Source of the DNA: Kribbella catacumbae DSM 19601
GTDB lineage: Bacteria > Actinomycetota > Actinomycetes > Propionibacteriales > Kribbellaceae
Reading direction: 5' to 3'
NCBI RefSeq assembly: GCF_000372465.1
Contig: NZ_AQUZ01000071.1
Location: 1 to 42,384 of the forward strand
DNA length: 42,384 nt
How positions within the stretch are numbered: the first letter of the stretch is position 1; every line of letters begins with the position of its first letter. Of this stretch, positions 15,167-23,271 are shown piece after piece. The notes beneath the pieces were generated by a model. The model was not told the DNA's origin, did not search any database, and saw only the letters and a program-made list of their open reading frames with translations. The position numbers were made by a program, and so were the translations under genes.

Positions 15167-16190
15167 CCAGCGGATCTCCATCACCGGGCTGTCCGTCCTG
15201 AGCGCACTCGGCCGTGGTGCCGAGGCGCAACTGGCGGCAGCCCTGCCCGGCGCCCCGGCCTTCACCGACGTCCGGCGGTTCGACACCAGCAACCGCCGGG
15301 TCAGCAGGGCAGCGACGCTCGCCGATGTGCGGTCGCTGGAAGAGGAGTTGCTTGACGCCGTCACCGAGGCCTGTGCCGAAGCTGGTCTGACGGTGGCACA
15401 ACGAGCCACAACCCCTTTGTTTCTTGCGGTTCACGGCCGCTCTGGCGTCCGCGCCCTGGCCTCCAGAGCGGCTCGCATCTACACCAGCGCCTGCGTCTCA
15501 GCCAGCACTGCGGTCGCTGACGCGGCCGCGCTGATCCGCCGCGGGTACGCCGACCGAATCGTCGTCGCGGCCGGCTATTTGGTCGAGTCGGACCAATTCG
15601 CGTTGTTCGATGCCGGCCGGGCGTTGTCGTCGGACGGAGTCGTCAGGCCGTTCAGCCTTGACCGTAAGGGCTTGCTGCTCGGCGACGGCGTGGCAGCCAT
15701 CGTGCTGCAGCGTGGCGAGGGCCTGGCGGAGATCGTCGGTTGGGGAAGGGCGGGCGACGGCTATCACCCGTGTCAGCCGGCTCCCGACGGACACGGTCTG
15801 GAGGCAGCGATCCAGGCCGCGCTGCGGAAGGCGGACCTCCCGCCGGAGGTGGTCGGCTACATCAACGCCAACGCGACCGGGACCGGGTTCAGCGACGCAT
15901 CCGAGGCTGCGGCGATCAGGACCGTGTTCCACAGCGACGTACCGGTCAGCTCGACGAAAGCCGTGCATGGGCACGCGCTGGAGGCATCTGGGCTGCTGGA
16001 GCTGATATTGACCGTGCAGGCCTTGCGTGAGGGGAAGCTCCCGGTCAACGCGGGTTTCACGACGCGTGATCCCGAGTGCGACCTGGATCTGATCCTGGAT
16101 GCGCCCCGGCCCGCGACAGCGCAGTACGGGCTGACTTTGAATGCCGCGTTCGGCGGCGCCAACACGGCCTTGCTGGTGCGTGCTGGATGA
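15159..16190 (+). CDS. Ketosynthase-like protein with altered active site
   Basis: 343-residue thiolase-fold ketosynthase, shorter than FabF (about 410). The nucleophile is retained (Cys112 in TSACVSAST) and so is the second histidine (His272 in STKAVHGHALEASG). The first catalytic histidine, normally in NAHGT, is replaced: the segment reads INANATGTG with Asn238 at that position. The triad is thus Cys-Asn-His. The enzyme may be an acyl-transfer or condensation enzyme not requiring the first histidine, or a chain-length-factor-like partner of the canonical ketosynthase at 18270. The ATG at 15159 lies inside the end of carrier 2; the frame is open further up but overlaps coding sequence there. 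A 4-base ATGA overlap joins it to the next gene. Confidence 0.8.
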   Translation: MSDQRISITGLSVLSALGRGAEAQLAAALPGAPAFTDVRRFDTSNRRVSRAATLADVRSLEEELLDAVTEACAEAGLTVAQRATTPLFLAVHGRSGVRALASRAARIYTSACVSASTAVADAAALIRRGYADRIVVAAGYLVESDQFALFDAGRALSSDGVVRPFSLDRKGLLLGDGVAAIVLQRGEGLAEIVGWGRAGDGYHPCQPAPDGHGLEAAIQAALRKADLPPEVVGYINANATGTGFSDASEAAAIRTVFHSDVPVSSTKAVHGHALEASGLLELILTVQALREGKLPVNAGFTTRDPECDLDLILDAPRPATAQYGLTLNAAFGGANTALLVRAG

Positions 16191-16678
16191 ACCAAGTATC
16201 CGGAATCTGGCCGCAGCCGGGTGACGACGTAGCGGCAGGTCCTCCGTCACTGCCCGGCTTCGTCGCGTCATCGTTCAGCCCACTGGTGGCTGTCGTGGCC
16301 GATCGTTGCCTGCAGCCCGTGTACGGCGAACCGCCTGCCCCAGCACGGACTGCGGTCGTACTGGTCACCCGGACCGGCGACCGGGTCAGCGCGGAGCACG
16401 TTCGACAGACGGTTGCCGATGGCAAGCGAGTCGGCCCGCTCTACTTCTTTCAGTCGGTCCCGAACAGCGTGGCCGGCTATGTCGCGGCCCGGTGGGGCCT
16501 GCAAGGACCGGTCGTCTGCCTCAGCCCCACCAGTGAGGCACGCACGACCGGGCTGGACCAGGCAGCACTGCTGATCGCGGACGGCGACGCGGACCAGGTC
16601 CTCGTCGTGCTTGTGGAACAGGCGGCCACCGGCGGCACCGCCGAGGCCATGCTGGTGAGTGGGGGAGATGCGTTGTGA
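16187..16678 (+). CDS. Short ketosynthase N-terminal-like protein
   Basis: 163 residues. PLYFFQSVPNSVAGYVAARWGLQGPVVCLS, in which proline-rich entry and VAGYVAARWGL are typical, matches the N-terminal half of beta-ketoacyl synthases, as in the Ketoacyl-synt_2 type found in aryl-polyene and similar clusters. The catalytic cysteine position reads VVCLSPTSEA, and no C-terminal half with the histidines follows. A non-catalytic partner subunit is likely. The ATGA overlap with the preceding gene and GTGA overlap with the following ligase indicate balanced co-translation. The frame is complete with its own start and stop, so this is not an obvious pseudogene. Confidence 0.68.
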   Translation: MNQVSGIWPQPGDDVAAGPPSLPGFVASSFSPLVAVVADRCLQPVYGEPPAPARTAVVLVTRTGDRVSAEHVRQTVADGKRVGPLYFFQSVPNSVAGYVAARWGLQGPVVCLSPTSEARTTGLDQAALLIADGDADQVLVVLVEQAATGGTAEAMLVSGGDAL

Positions 16679-18273
16679 AGAGTTTGAGAGCCCAACTGGC
16701 CGCCGACCCGGCGATCGGCGCCGGCAACATACTGGCGACGGTGATCGCGCACGGCGCTGACCTGGCCGGTCCGGGGCTGACGTTCGACACGGCGGTCGAT
16801 CAGTTCCCGGCCGAACATCCGCTCACCTTGGGCGAACTCGACGACCGGGTCCAGGCACGTACTTCGTGGCTGCGCGACCAGGGCATCGGCCGGCGGGATG
16901 TCATCGCGATCTGGGCGACCGAGGCCGCCGACATCGTGCTGAGCTTCCTGGCGCTCACTCGCGTCGGGGCGATCCCCGCGCTGATGAACGGCAAGATGGC
17001 GCCCTCCATCGCGGAGGAGTACATCCGCAGGCTGCGCGTGACCGGCGTACTGGCTGATGCCGAGCACAGAGAACTGTTGCGTGAGGCACCGATCCTCGGT
17101 GAGCCGCAGGAACTCGGCAGCGGCGATCCGGCCAAGGCGCCGGAGCACTACCGGCATCATCCGGACGACCCGATCGCGATCACCCACACCTCCGGTACGA
17201 CCGGCGTGCCGAAGGCGGTGATGCACACCCACACGACTTTGTACGCCGCGCTGAAGCACCTGCTCACGATGCCGCAGGCGCAGGGCACGGACCGGATTCT
17301 CAATGCGCTTCCGATCCCGCACACCGCGACGATCCTGATGGTCAACCAGGTGCTCGGCAACCGCGCCGAGATGCTGCTGCTGTCCAGCCAGGACGCGCCG
17401 ACGGTCCTGCGGCAGATCGAACGGTGGAAACCGCACGGTGTCTACGGGTTCGCAGTCACCTGGGCGGGACTGGCGCGGGAGGACTTGAGCGTCCACGATC
17501 TCGACTCGGTGCGGATGTGGTTCAACACCGGCGACTGCGCGCACGAGCCGCACATCCGCAAACTCGTTGCCGTCGGCACCCGTGAGACGGTCACCCGCGA
17601 GGGTCGTACGACGGTGCGTGGCTCGCACTTCGTCGACGGGCTCGGGTCGAGCGAGATGGGGCACAACGGGTTCCACATCACCCACACGATCGACAGCGAG
17701 CACTACGGCCGGTGCATCGGCAAGCCGTACCAGTTCGCTGAAGCAACCGTGCTCGACTCGGCCGGCGAGGAGCTCCCGCCGGGCAAGGTCGGGTTGCTCG
17801 GCTTCAGGTCGCCGAGCGTTTCACCGGGGTACTGGAACGACTCGGTCAACACCTACAAGTTCCGTCTGAACGGCTGGTTCCTGACCGGCGACCTGGTCTA
17901 TCGCGACGAGACCGGCCACTACTTCCACCTGGACCGTGTCCCCGACGCCGTCGCCGGCTTCGACGGTCCGCAGCTCTACACGTCGATGTCCGAGGAACGC
18001 ATCCTCGCCGCGCTTCCCGAAGTACAGGACTGCACGGTGATCATCGTCCAGGAAGACGGCAGCTTCGTGACCGACATCTTGCTGGAACTCCCCGCGAACG
18101 CCGCTCCGATCAAAGACCGGGACGAGCGGATCCTCCAAGCCGTCGGCCAAGAGGTCGCCGTCACCCTGCGCCGGATCAGCGTGGTCGGCGAGGACGAGGT
18201 GCCGGTCACCGTCACCGGCAAGGTCCGCAAGGTCGCACTCCGCCAAGAGCGCTTGTCCGGGGTCTCGTCATGA
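16675..18273 (+). CDS. Adenylate-forming acyl-CoA/acyl-ACP ligase 2
   Basis: 532-residue full-length ANL ligase. The P-loop THTSGTTGVPKAVMHTH begins near residue 170; further motifs are GLGSSEMGHNG (A5), WFLTGDLVYRD (A7), and PVTVTGKVRKVALR with catalytic Lys516. The N-terminal region TLGELDDRVQARTSWLRDQG is typical. The GTG at 16675 follows GGGGGAG and overlaps the previous stop by 4 bases. It lies between the KS-like pair and the canonical ketosynthase, so it probably activates a starter or intermediate for them. Substrate unknown. Confidence 0.85.
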   Translation: MKSLRAQLAADPAIGAGNILATVIAHGADLAGPGLTFDTAVDQFPAEHPLTLGELDDRVQARTSWLRDQGIGRRDVIAIWATEAADIVLSFLALTRVGAIPALMNGKMAPSIAEEYIRRLRVTGVLADAEHRELLREAPILGEPQELGSGDPAKAPEHYRHHPDDPIAITHTSGTTGVPKAVMHTHTTLYAALKHLLTMPQAQGTDRILNALPIPHTATILMVNQVLGNRAEMLLLSSQDAPTVLRQIERWKPHGVYGFAVTWAGLAREDLSVHDLDSVRMWFNTGDCAHEPHIRKLVAVGTRETVTREGRTTVRGSHFVDGLGSSEMGHNGFHITHTIDSEHYGRCIGKPYQFAEATVLDSAGEELPPGKVGLLGFRSPSVSPGYWNDSVNTYKFRLNGWFLTGDLVYRDETGHYFHLDRVPDAVAGFDGPQLYTSMSEERILAALPEVQDCTVIIVQEDGSFVTDILLELPANAAPIKDRDERILQAVGQEVAVTLRRISVVGEDEVPVTVTGKVRKVALRQERLSGVSS

Positions 18274-19529
18274 CTGCCGTGACGATCACCGGGATGGGGC
18301 TGATGACGCCCGTGGGCCGTGGAGTAGAGGACGTCTTCGGCGCCCTGCTGCACGGGAAGTCGGGCATCAGCCGGCCACCGGCTGACCACCCGGTGGCGAA
18401 CTCGGTTGAGCTGGCAGGCTTCTTGCCTGCTTTCGATGCCGGGGCGATCGCGAGTGGGCCGGACGGCAAGGTGATGGATCGGACGGTGATCCTTGCTCAG
18501 CTGACTGCTCAGGACGCACTGGCCGATGCGGGACTGGTGGTCGGCAAGAACGTCGAAGCTGACCGCATCGGCGTGATCATCGGCGGCGTCGGCGGGATGG
18601 CGACGCTGGAGAATCAGGTACTTGCCCGGGCCGAGCGCGGGCGCGCGGCGGTCAGCCCTTATCTGCTGACCGGCATCCTGCCGAACATGCCCGCGGCCCG
18701 GGTCGCCATCCGGTTCGGCATCCGCGGTTACACCTCGTCAGTCGGTACTGCGTGCGCATCCGGCGCGCAGGCGATCGCGGACGGCGTACGGCTGATTCGC
18801 AGTGGTGAAGCGGATGTGGTGATCTGCGGAGCCAGCGAGGCGCCGCTGTTCCCGACCTTCGCGGAGACCTTCGCCAATGCCCGCGCGCTCGCGCGGAACT
18901 GGGACGACCCGACCGAGGCGAGTCGCCCGTTCGACCTGCGCAGGAATGGGTTCGTGCTGTCGGAGGGAGCAGCACTGCTCGTCCTGGAGAGCACCGAGCA
19001 TGCGACTGCGCGCGGCGCTCGCGGGTACGCCGATGTCGCGGGGTACGGCGTGAACGCGGACGCGCACCACCCGACCGCGCCGCGTCCGGACGGTACCGGA
19101 GCCGCCGCCTGCATGGGGAAGGCCTTTGCCAGCGGCAACGTTTCGCCCGAGCAGGTCGGCTATGTCAACGCGCACGGCACGAGCACCAAGCTCGGTGATG
19201 CCGCGGAGTCCGTGGCGATCGGCCTTGCGTTCAGGGGATCCGGGCCGGCCGTGAGTTCCACGAAGGCGCTGACGGGTCACATGCTCGGCACCTCCGGGGT
19301 GGTGGAGGCCGCCGCGAGTGCCTTGGCGGTGGCGACCGGCCTGGTGCCGCCGACGTACAACCTCGATGACCCCGATCCGGCCTGTCCGCTGGATCACGTC
19401 CGCAAGGAGCCGCGCGAGGCGCGGCCGCAGTACGCGCTGTCGAACTCGTTCGGCTTCGGCGGCCAGAACGTCAGCCTGCTGTTCGGACCTCCGAGCACAG
19501 AGATCAAGAGTGAGGGGAAGGTCTGGTGA
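18270..19529 (+). CDS. Beta-ketoacyl-ACP synthase (FabF/KAS II type)
   Basis: 419 residues with the complete decarboxylative condensing triad: Cys162 in GTACASGAQ, His302 in VNAHGTSTKLGD, and His337 in TKALTGHMLGTSG. LSNSFGFGGQN closes the family pattern. It should condense a carrier-bound acyl group with malonyl-ACP. No dedicated acyltransferase, ketoreductase, dehydratase or enoyl reductase is encoded nearby, so either a single condensation giving a beta-keto product or borrowing of primary fatty-acid enzymes is expected. The start overlaps the ligase stop by 4 bases, and the end overlaps hmaS by 4 bases. Confidence 0.9.
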   Translation: MTAVTITGMGLMTPVGRGVEDVFGALLHGKSGISRPPADHPVANSVELAGFLPAFDAGAIASGPDGKVMDRTVILAQLTAQDALADAGLVVGKNVEADRIGVIIGGVGGMATLENQVLARAERGRAAVSPYLLTGILPNMPAARVAIRFGIRGYTSSVGTACASGAQAIADGVRLIRSGEADVVICGASEAPLFPTFAETFANARALARNWDDPTEASRPFDLRRNGFVLSEGAALLVLESTEHATARGARGYADVAGYGVNADAHHPTAPRPDGTGAAACMGKAFASGNVSPEQVGYVNAHGTSTKLGDAAESVAIGLAFRGSGPAVSSTKALTGHMLGTSGVVEAAASALAVATGLVPPTYNLDDPDPACPLDHVRKEPREARPQYALSNSFGFGGQNVSLLFGPPSTEIKSEGKVW

Positions 19530-20602
19530 TGGAGATCTACGGGATCGACCACGTGGAGCTGTACGTGGGCGACGCCAAGCAGGCGGCGTTCTACCTGGCA
19601 CACGCCTTCGGCCTGCAGGTGCACGGGCAGGGCGGACCGGAGACGGGCCTGGCCGACCAGCGCTCGCTGTTGCTGCGGGAGAGCGCCGTACAGATCGTGT
19701 TGACCTCGGGGCTGGCCTCCACCCACCCCGCTGCCGCGTACGTCCAGCGACACGGCGACGGCGTCGCCGTGGTGGGCCTGGAGGTCGACAACGCCTCGGT
19801 GGCCTACACCGAGTTGCTTGCCCGGGGCGCCGAGTCGGTGGCCGAGCCGGTGACCTACACCGACGGGCAGGAGACCACCGTGGTGATCGCGGAGGTCGCC
19901 GGTTTCGGTGACGTGATCCACCGGCTGGTCGAGCGGCACGGGCCGCGGCGGGAGTTCCTGCCAGGCGCCATCCAGATCACCGAGCCGTCGAAGGGCCCGG
20001 ACGAGAAGCTGTTCAGCGAGATCGACCACCTGGCCATCTGTGTACCGTCCGGCCAGCTGAAGCCGACCGTGGAGTTCTACGAAAACGTCTTCGGCTTCTT
20101 GCCGATCTTCGACGAATACATCGAGGTGGCCGGCCAGGGGATGGAGTCGACCGTCGTCCAGAGCCCGTCGAAGCACGTCACCTTCACACTGATCGAGCCC
20201 GACCCGAACCGCCGGCCGGGACAGATCAACGACTTCCTCAGCTGGCACGCGGGCGCCGGCGTCCAGCACATCGCCTTGCGGACCAGCGACATCGTCGAGG
20301 CGGTGAGCACGCTGAAGGAGCGTGGCGTCAACTTCCTCGCCTCGCCCTCGGCGTACTACCGGGCGCTGCCGGATCGCGTCGGTGAGGTCGAGACGCCGAT
20401 CGAGGCGCTGGAGGAGCTCGGCATCCTGGTCGACCGCGACCACTGGGGACAGCTGCTGCAGATCTTCACCGAGTCGATGCACGTCCGGCGGACGTTGTTC
20501 CTGGAGATCATCGAACGGCGCGGAGCGATGACGTTCGGCAGCGGCAACATCAAGGCCCTGTACGAGGCCAAGGAGCGCGAACTGCAGGGGGTCGAGGTAT
20601 GA
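19526..20602 (+). CDS. hmaS: 4-hydroxymandelate synthase
   Basis: 358-residue non-haem Fe(II) dioxygenase of the vicinal-oxygen-chelate fold that converts 4-hydroxyphenylpyruvate to 4-hydroxymandelate, the first committed step to 4-hydroxyphenylglycine. Predicted iron ligands are His168 (IDHLAI), His248 (GVQHIAL) and Glu327 (LFLEIIERRG). It could be confused with HPPD, but several blocks follow HmaS: HPAAAYVQRHGDGVA, STVVQS, TLIEPDPN and TFGSGNIKALYEAKERE (HPPD usually has GFGKGNFKALFEA). Length (357-358) also matches HmaS, and the hmo and hpgT genes at 35248-37574 complete the pathway. It sits in the main operon with 4-base overlaps on both sides. Confidence 0.85.
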   Translation: MMEIYGIDHVELYVGDAKQAAFYLAHAFGLQVHGQGGPETGLADQRSLLLRESAVQIVLTSGLASTHPAAAYVQRHGDGVAVVGLEVDNASVAYTELLARGAESVAEPVTYTDGQETTVVIAEVAGFGDVIHRLVERHGPRREFLPGAIQITEPSKGPDEKLFSEIDHLAICVPSGQLKPTVEFYENVFGFLPIFDEYIEVAGQGMESTVVQSPSKHVTFTLIEPDPNRRPGQINDFLSWHAGAGVQHIALRTSDIVEAVSTLKERGVNFLASPSAYYRALPDRVGEVETPIEALEELGILVDRDHWGQLLQIFTESMHVRRTLFLEIIERRGAMTFGSGNIKALYEAKERELQGVEV

Positions 20603-21507
20603 GCGGGCTGGAATTCACCTTGTCGGCCGAGGAGATCGAGCTGCTTCCGTCGGACGAAGACGTTGCCTTCTACCACGAGCACGGCTGGTACCTGTCCAAG
20701 AAGCTGCTCACCGACGACGAGACCGACGAACTGGTCAACGCCAGCGAGCGGTACTACGCCGGCGAGCGCGACCGGAACCTTCCGGTGGCGCCGCCGAAGC
20801 TCGCGTACTGGGACCCGTCCAAGGGCGATGTCCAGCGGCACAACGACTACGTGCACTACGAGCACGACGGCCTCGCGAAGATCCTCAGGAAGCCGCTGAT
20901 CGGTGCGGTCGCCGCGCGGCTCGCACAGGTCGACGAGATCCGGATCTTCCAGTCCACCCTGATCTACAAGCCACCGATCGAGGGCGAGCCGTCGAACATC
21001 GTGCCCTGGCACTTCGACAAGCACTACTGGTCGTCCTCGTCGTCGGACCGGATGCTGACCGCGTTCATCCCGTTCCACGACTGCCCGCCGGAGATGGGCA
21101 CGATCACGATGGTCGACGGCAGTCACCGGTGGAAGGAGATCGGCGCGGACGACACCGTCGTCCGGCACTTCGCCGACCGGGACAAGTCGCAGCTGGACCA
21201 GATGCTCGCGGAGAACGCCGAGTTCAACGGGGTCGAGGTGGTCAAGCTGCCGATCACGATCCCTCGCGGCCATATGAACTTCCACCACTGCCGGACGTAC
21301 CACGGCAGCGGAGCCAACGTCAGTGACCGCCCTCGCCGGGCGACCTCGCTGCACCTGCAGGACGGCGGCAACTCCTACCGGGAGTTCCCGCTCTCCGACG
21401 GCACCCTCGCGGCGTACAACCACGACGCGCTGGTCCGCCGGACCCCGGACGGCACGCCTGACTACGCCGACCCGGACTTCTGCCCCACTCTCTGGGCCGA
21501 CCGCTAA
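20599..21507 (+). CDS. Fe(II)/2-oxoglutarate dioxygenase, phytanoyl-CoA hydroxylase family
   Basis: 302 residues. The iron-binding facial triad is visible: His138-x-Asp140 in PWHFDKHYW and distal His235 in TYHGSGAN, with Arg247 (RPRRATSLHLQ) in place to bind 2-oxoglutarate. PhyH-family enzymes hydroxylate, halogenate or otherwise oxidise unactivated carbons, often on carrier-bound or CoA-bound substrates. It overlaps hmaS by 4 bases and precedes the DUF3050 gene by 14 bases, suggesting the two oxidative proteins act on the same intermediate. Substrate unknown. Confidence 0.85.
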   Translation: MSGLEFTLSAEEIELLPSDEDVAFYHEHGWYLSKKLLTDDETDELVNASERYYAGERDRNLPVAPPKLAYWDPSKGDVQRHNDYVHYEHDGLAKILRKPLIGAVAARLAQVDEIRIFQSTLIYKPPIEGEPSNIVPWHFDKHYWSSSSSDRMLTAFIPFHDCPPEMGTITMVDGSHRWKEIGADDTVVRHFADRDKSQLDQMLAENAEFNGVEVVKLPITIPRGHMNFHHCRTYHGSGANVSDRPRRATSLHLQDGGNSYREFPLSDGTLAAYNHDALVRRTPDGTPDYADPDFCPTLWADR

Positions 21508-21521
21508 CAAGGAGAAGCAAC

Positions 21522-22319
21522 ATGTCACGTTACGACTGGGGTCAGACCCACCCGGGCATCGAGCAGCTGGAGAAGGCCGTCAGCGCCGCGCGCGACAAGG
21601 TCGTGCAGCACCCGCTCTACGCCAACCTGGACACGCACGAGTCGCTCGTCACCTTCATGGAGCACCACGTCTTCGCCGTCTGGGACTTCATGTCGCTGCT
21701 CAAGTCGCTGCAGCGCGAACTGACCTGCGTCACGGTGCCGTGGATCCCGACCGCGCACACCGGCAGCCGCCGGCTGATCAACGACATCGTGATGGTGGAG
21801 GAGAGCGACGAGCTCGAGGTCGACGGGCAGGCCGGCTTCATCAGCCATTTCGAGCTGTACGTCAACGGTATGAAGGAGGCCGGTGCCGACACGACCCCGA
21901 TCGAGAAGCTGGTCGACCTGCTCCGCGGTGGCGCCCCGGTGGTCGAGTCGCTCGCGGCGGCCGGCGTACCGCAGGCTTCGATCGACTTCGCCGGTACGAC
22001 CTGGAGCATCATCGAGAGCGCGCCCGTGCATTGCCAGGCGGCCGCGTTCGCGTTCGGCCGGGAGGACCTGATCCCGGACATGTTCACCCAGGTCGTCGCG
22101 GTGAACGAGCGCTCCAAGAAGCTCAACACGTTCGTCGACTACCTGGAGCGCCACATCGAGGTGGACGGCGAGTTCCACACGCCGATGGCGATGCAGATGG
22201 TCGCCGACCTGTGCGGTGACGACCAGGCGAAGTGGGACGCGTGCGCGGACACCATCAACACCGCGCTGGCCGCTCGCGCCCGGCTGTGGGACTCGATCCT
22301 CGCCGCGATCAAGGGCTGA
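21522..22319 (+). CDS. DUF3050 protein (haem-oxygenase-like fold family)
   Basis: 265-residue all-helical protein that matches DUF3050 by pattern: HPLYANLDTHESLVTFMEHH near the N-terminus, VFAVWDFMSLLKSLQRELT, then ISHFELYVNGMKEAGADT. The helices carry several His and Glu residues (EHH, SHFELY, HIEVDGEFH), as in haem-oxygenase-like di-iron proteins, but I cannot assign metal ligands with certainty. No reaction is established for this family to my knowledge. AAGGAG lies 7 bases before the ATG, the best ribosome site in the operon, so expression should be high. It follows the PhyH dioxygenase and precedes the E1 subunits by 4 bases. Confidence 0.78.
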   Translation: MSRYDWGQTHPGIEQLEKAVSAARDKVVQHPLYANLDTHESLVTFMEHHVFAVWDFMSLLKSLQRELTCVTVPWIPTAHTGSRRLINDIVMVEESDELEVDGQAGFISHFELYVNGMKEAGADTTPIEKLVDLLRGGAPVVESLAAAGVPQASIDFAGTTWSIIESAPVHCQAAAFAFGREDLIPDMFTQVVAVNERSKKLNTFVDYLERHIEVDGEFHTPMAMQMVADLCGDDQAKWDACADTINTALAARARLWDSILAAIKG

Positions 22320-22323
22320 CCTG

Positions 22324-23271
22324 ATGACCGTCGATCTCTACCGGACCGTGCGGCTGATCCGCCGCTTCGAGGAGCGCGCGATCGAGTTCGTCCGGTCCGG
22401 CGAGATCGTCGGCGGCATCCACCCGTACGTCGGTCAGGAGGCGATCGCCGCCGGAGTGTGCGCCGCGTTGCGGGCCGACGACCTGATCACCAGCACGCAC
22501 CGGGGACACGGGCACGTCCTGGCCAAGGGGGTGAACCCGGCCCGGATGTTCGCCGAGCTGATGGGCCGGGAGTCGGGGCTGAACAAAGGTCGCGGCGGCT
22601 CGATGCACGCGGCCGACTTCGGCCTGGGCATCCTGGGCGCGAACGCCATCGTCGGTGCTGCCGGCTCGATCGCTACCGGAGCCGCTTGGGCGCAGCGCCG
22701 ACTCGGCCGGTCGAGCGTCGCGGTGACCTTCTTCGGTGACGGCGCGGTCAACGAGGGAATGTTGCTGGAGGCCTTCAACCTGGCCGCGCTCTGGCGCGTA
22801 CCGGTGCTGTTCGTCTGCGAGAACAACGGCTACGCCACCACGATGCCGGTGGACTCAGCGGTCGCGGGCAGCATCACCGGCCGGGCGAAGGCGTTCGGCA
22901 TCCCGGCCTTCACGATCGACGGCCAGGATCCGGAGAAGGTGCTGGCAGCAACGACCGCCGCGGTCGACCGGGCCCGGGCCGGTAAGGGCCCGACGTTTTT
23001 GGAGTGCACGACGTACCGGTTCGATGCGCATCACACCTTCGAGCACCGGGCGCGGCTCAACTACCGCACGGCCGAGGAACTGGCCGCTGGATGGTCGCGG
23101 GACCCCGTGGAGATCCAGGGCGCACGGCTGACTGCGGGGGATCGGGCAGCCGTCGATGCCGAGGTGGAGGCGCTGCTCGACGCGGCGGCGGGGATCGCGC
23201 TGGGAAGCGCTCATCCCGATCCGGCTGCGGCTCTTCAGTACCTGTACGCGTCGCCGGAGGTGTTTCACTGA
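22324..23271 (+). CDS. Thiamine-dependent dehydrogenase E1 alpha subunit
   Basis: 315 residues, pyruvate/branched-chain 2-oxoacid dehydrogenase E1-alpha or acetoin-dehydrogenase alpha type. The thiamine-binding motif runs from GDG (138-140) in FFGDGAVNEG to NNG (167-169) in FVCENNGYATT. GQEAIAAGVCAAL and STHRGHGHVLAKG are family blocks. The ATG at 22324 starts 4 bases after the previous stop. The beta subunit follows with a one-base overlap. No E2 or E3 gene is present, so the acyl group may be passed to a carrier protein or to the shared cellular E2. E1-alpha/beta pairs also occur in phenylglycine (pglB/pglC) biosynthesis, where an arylpyruvate becomes aryl-acetyl-CoA. Confidence 0.85.
   Translation: MTVDLYRTVRLIRRFEERAIEFVRSGEIVGGIHPYVGQEAIAAGVCAALRADDLITSTHRGHGHVLAKGVNPARMFAELMGRESGLNKGRGGSMHAADFGLGILGANAIVGAAGSIATGAAWAQRRLGRSSVAVTFFGDGAVNEGMLLEAFNLAALWRVPVLFVCENNGYATTMPVDSAVAGSITGRAKAFGIPAFTIDGQDPEKVLAATTAAVDRARAGKGPTFLECTTYRFDAHHTFEHRARLNYRTAEELAAGWSRDPVEIQGARLTAGDRAAVDAEVEALLDAAAGIALGSAHPDPAAALQYLYASPEVFH

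Noticed and set aside
16187..16678. Interpretation as a frameshifted ketosynthase pseudogene
   Set aside because: It has its own start and stop with tight 4-base overlaps on both sides, and no KS C-terminal half follows in any frame.
19526..20602. HPPD of tyrosine catabolism as the identity of hmaS
   Set aside because: Sequence blocks (TLIEPD, TFGSGNIKALYEA) and the presence of hmo and hpgT favour 4-hydroxymandelate synthase.
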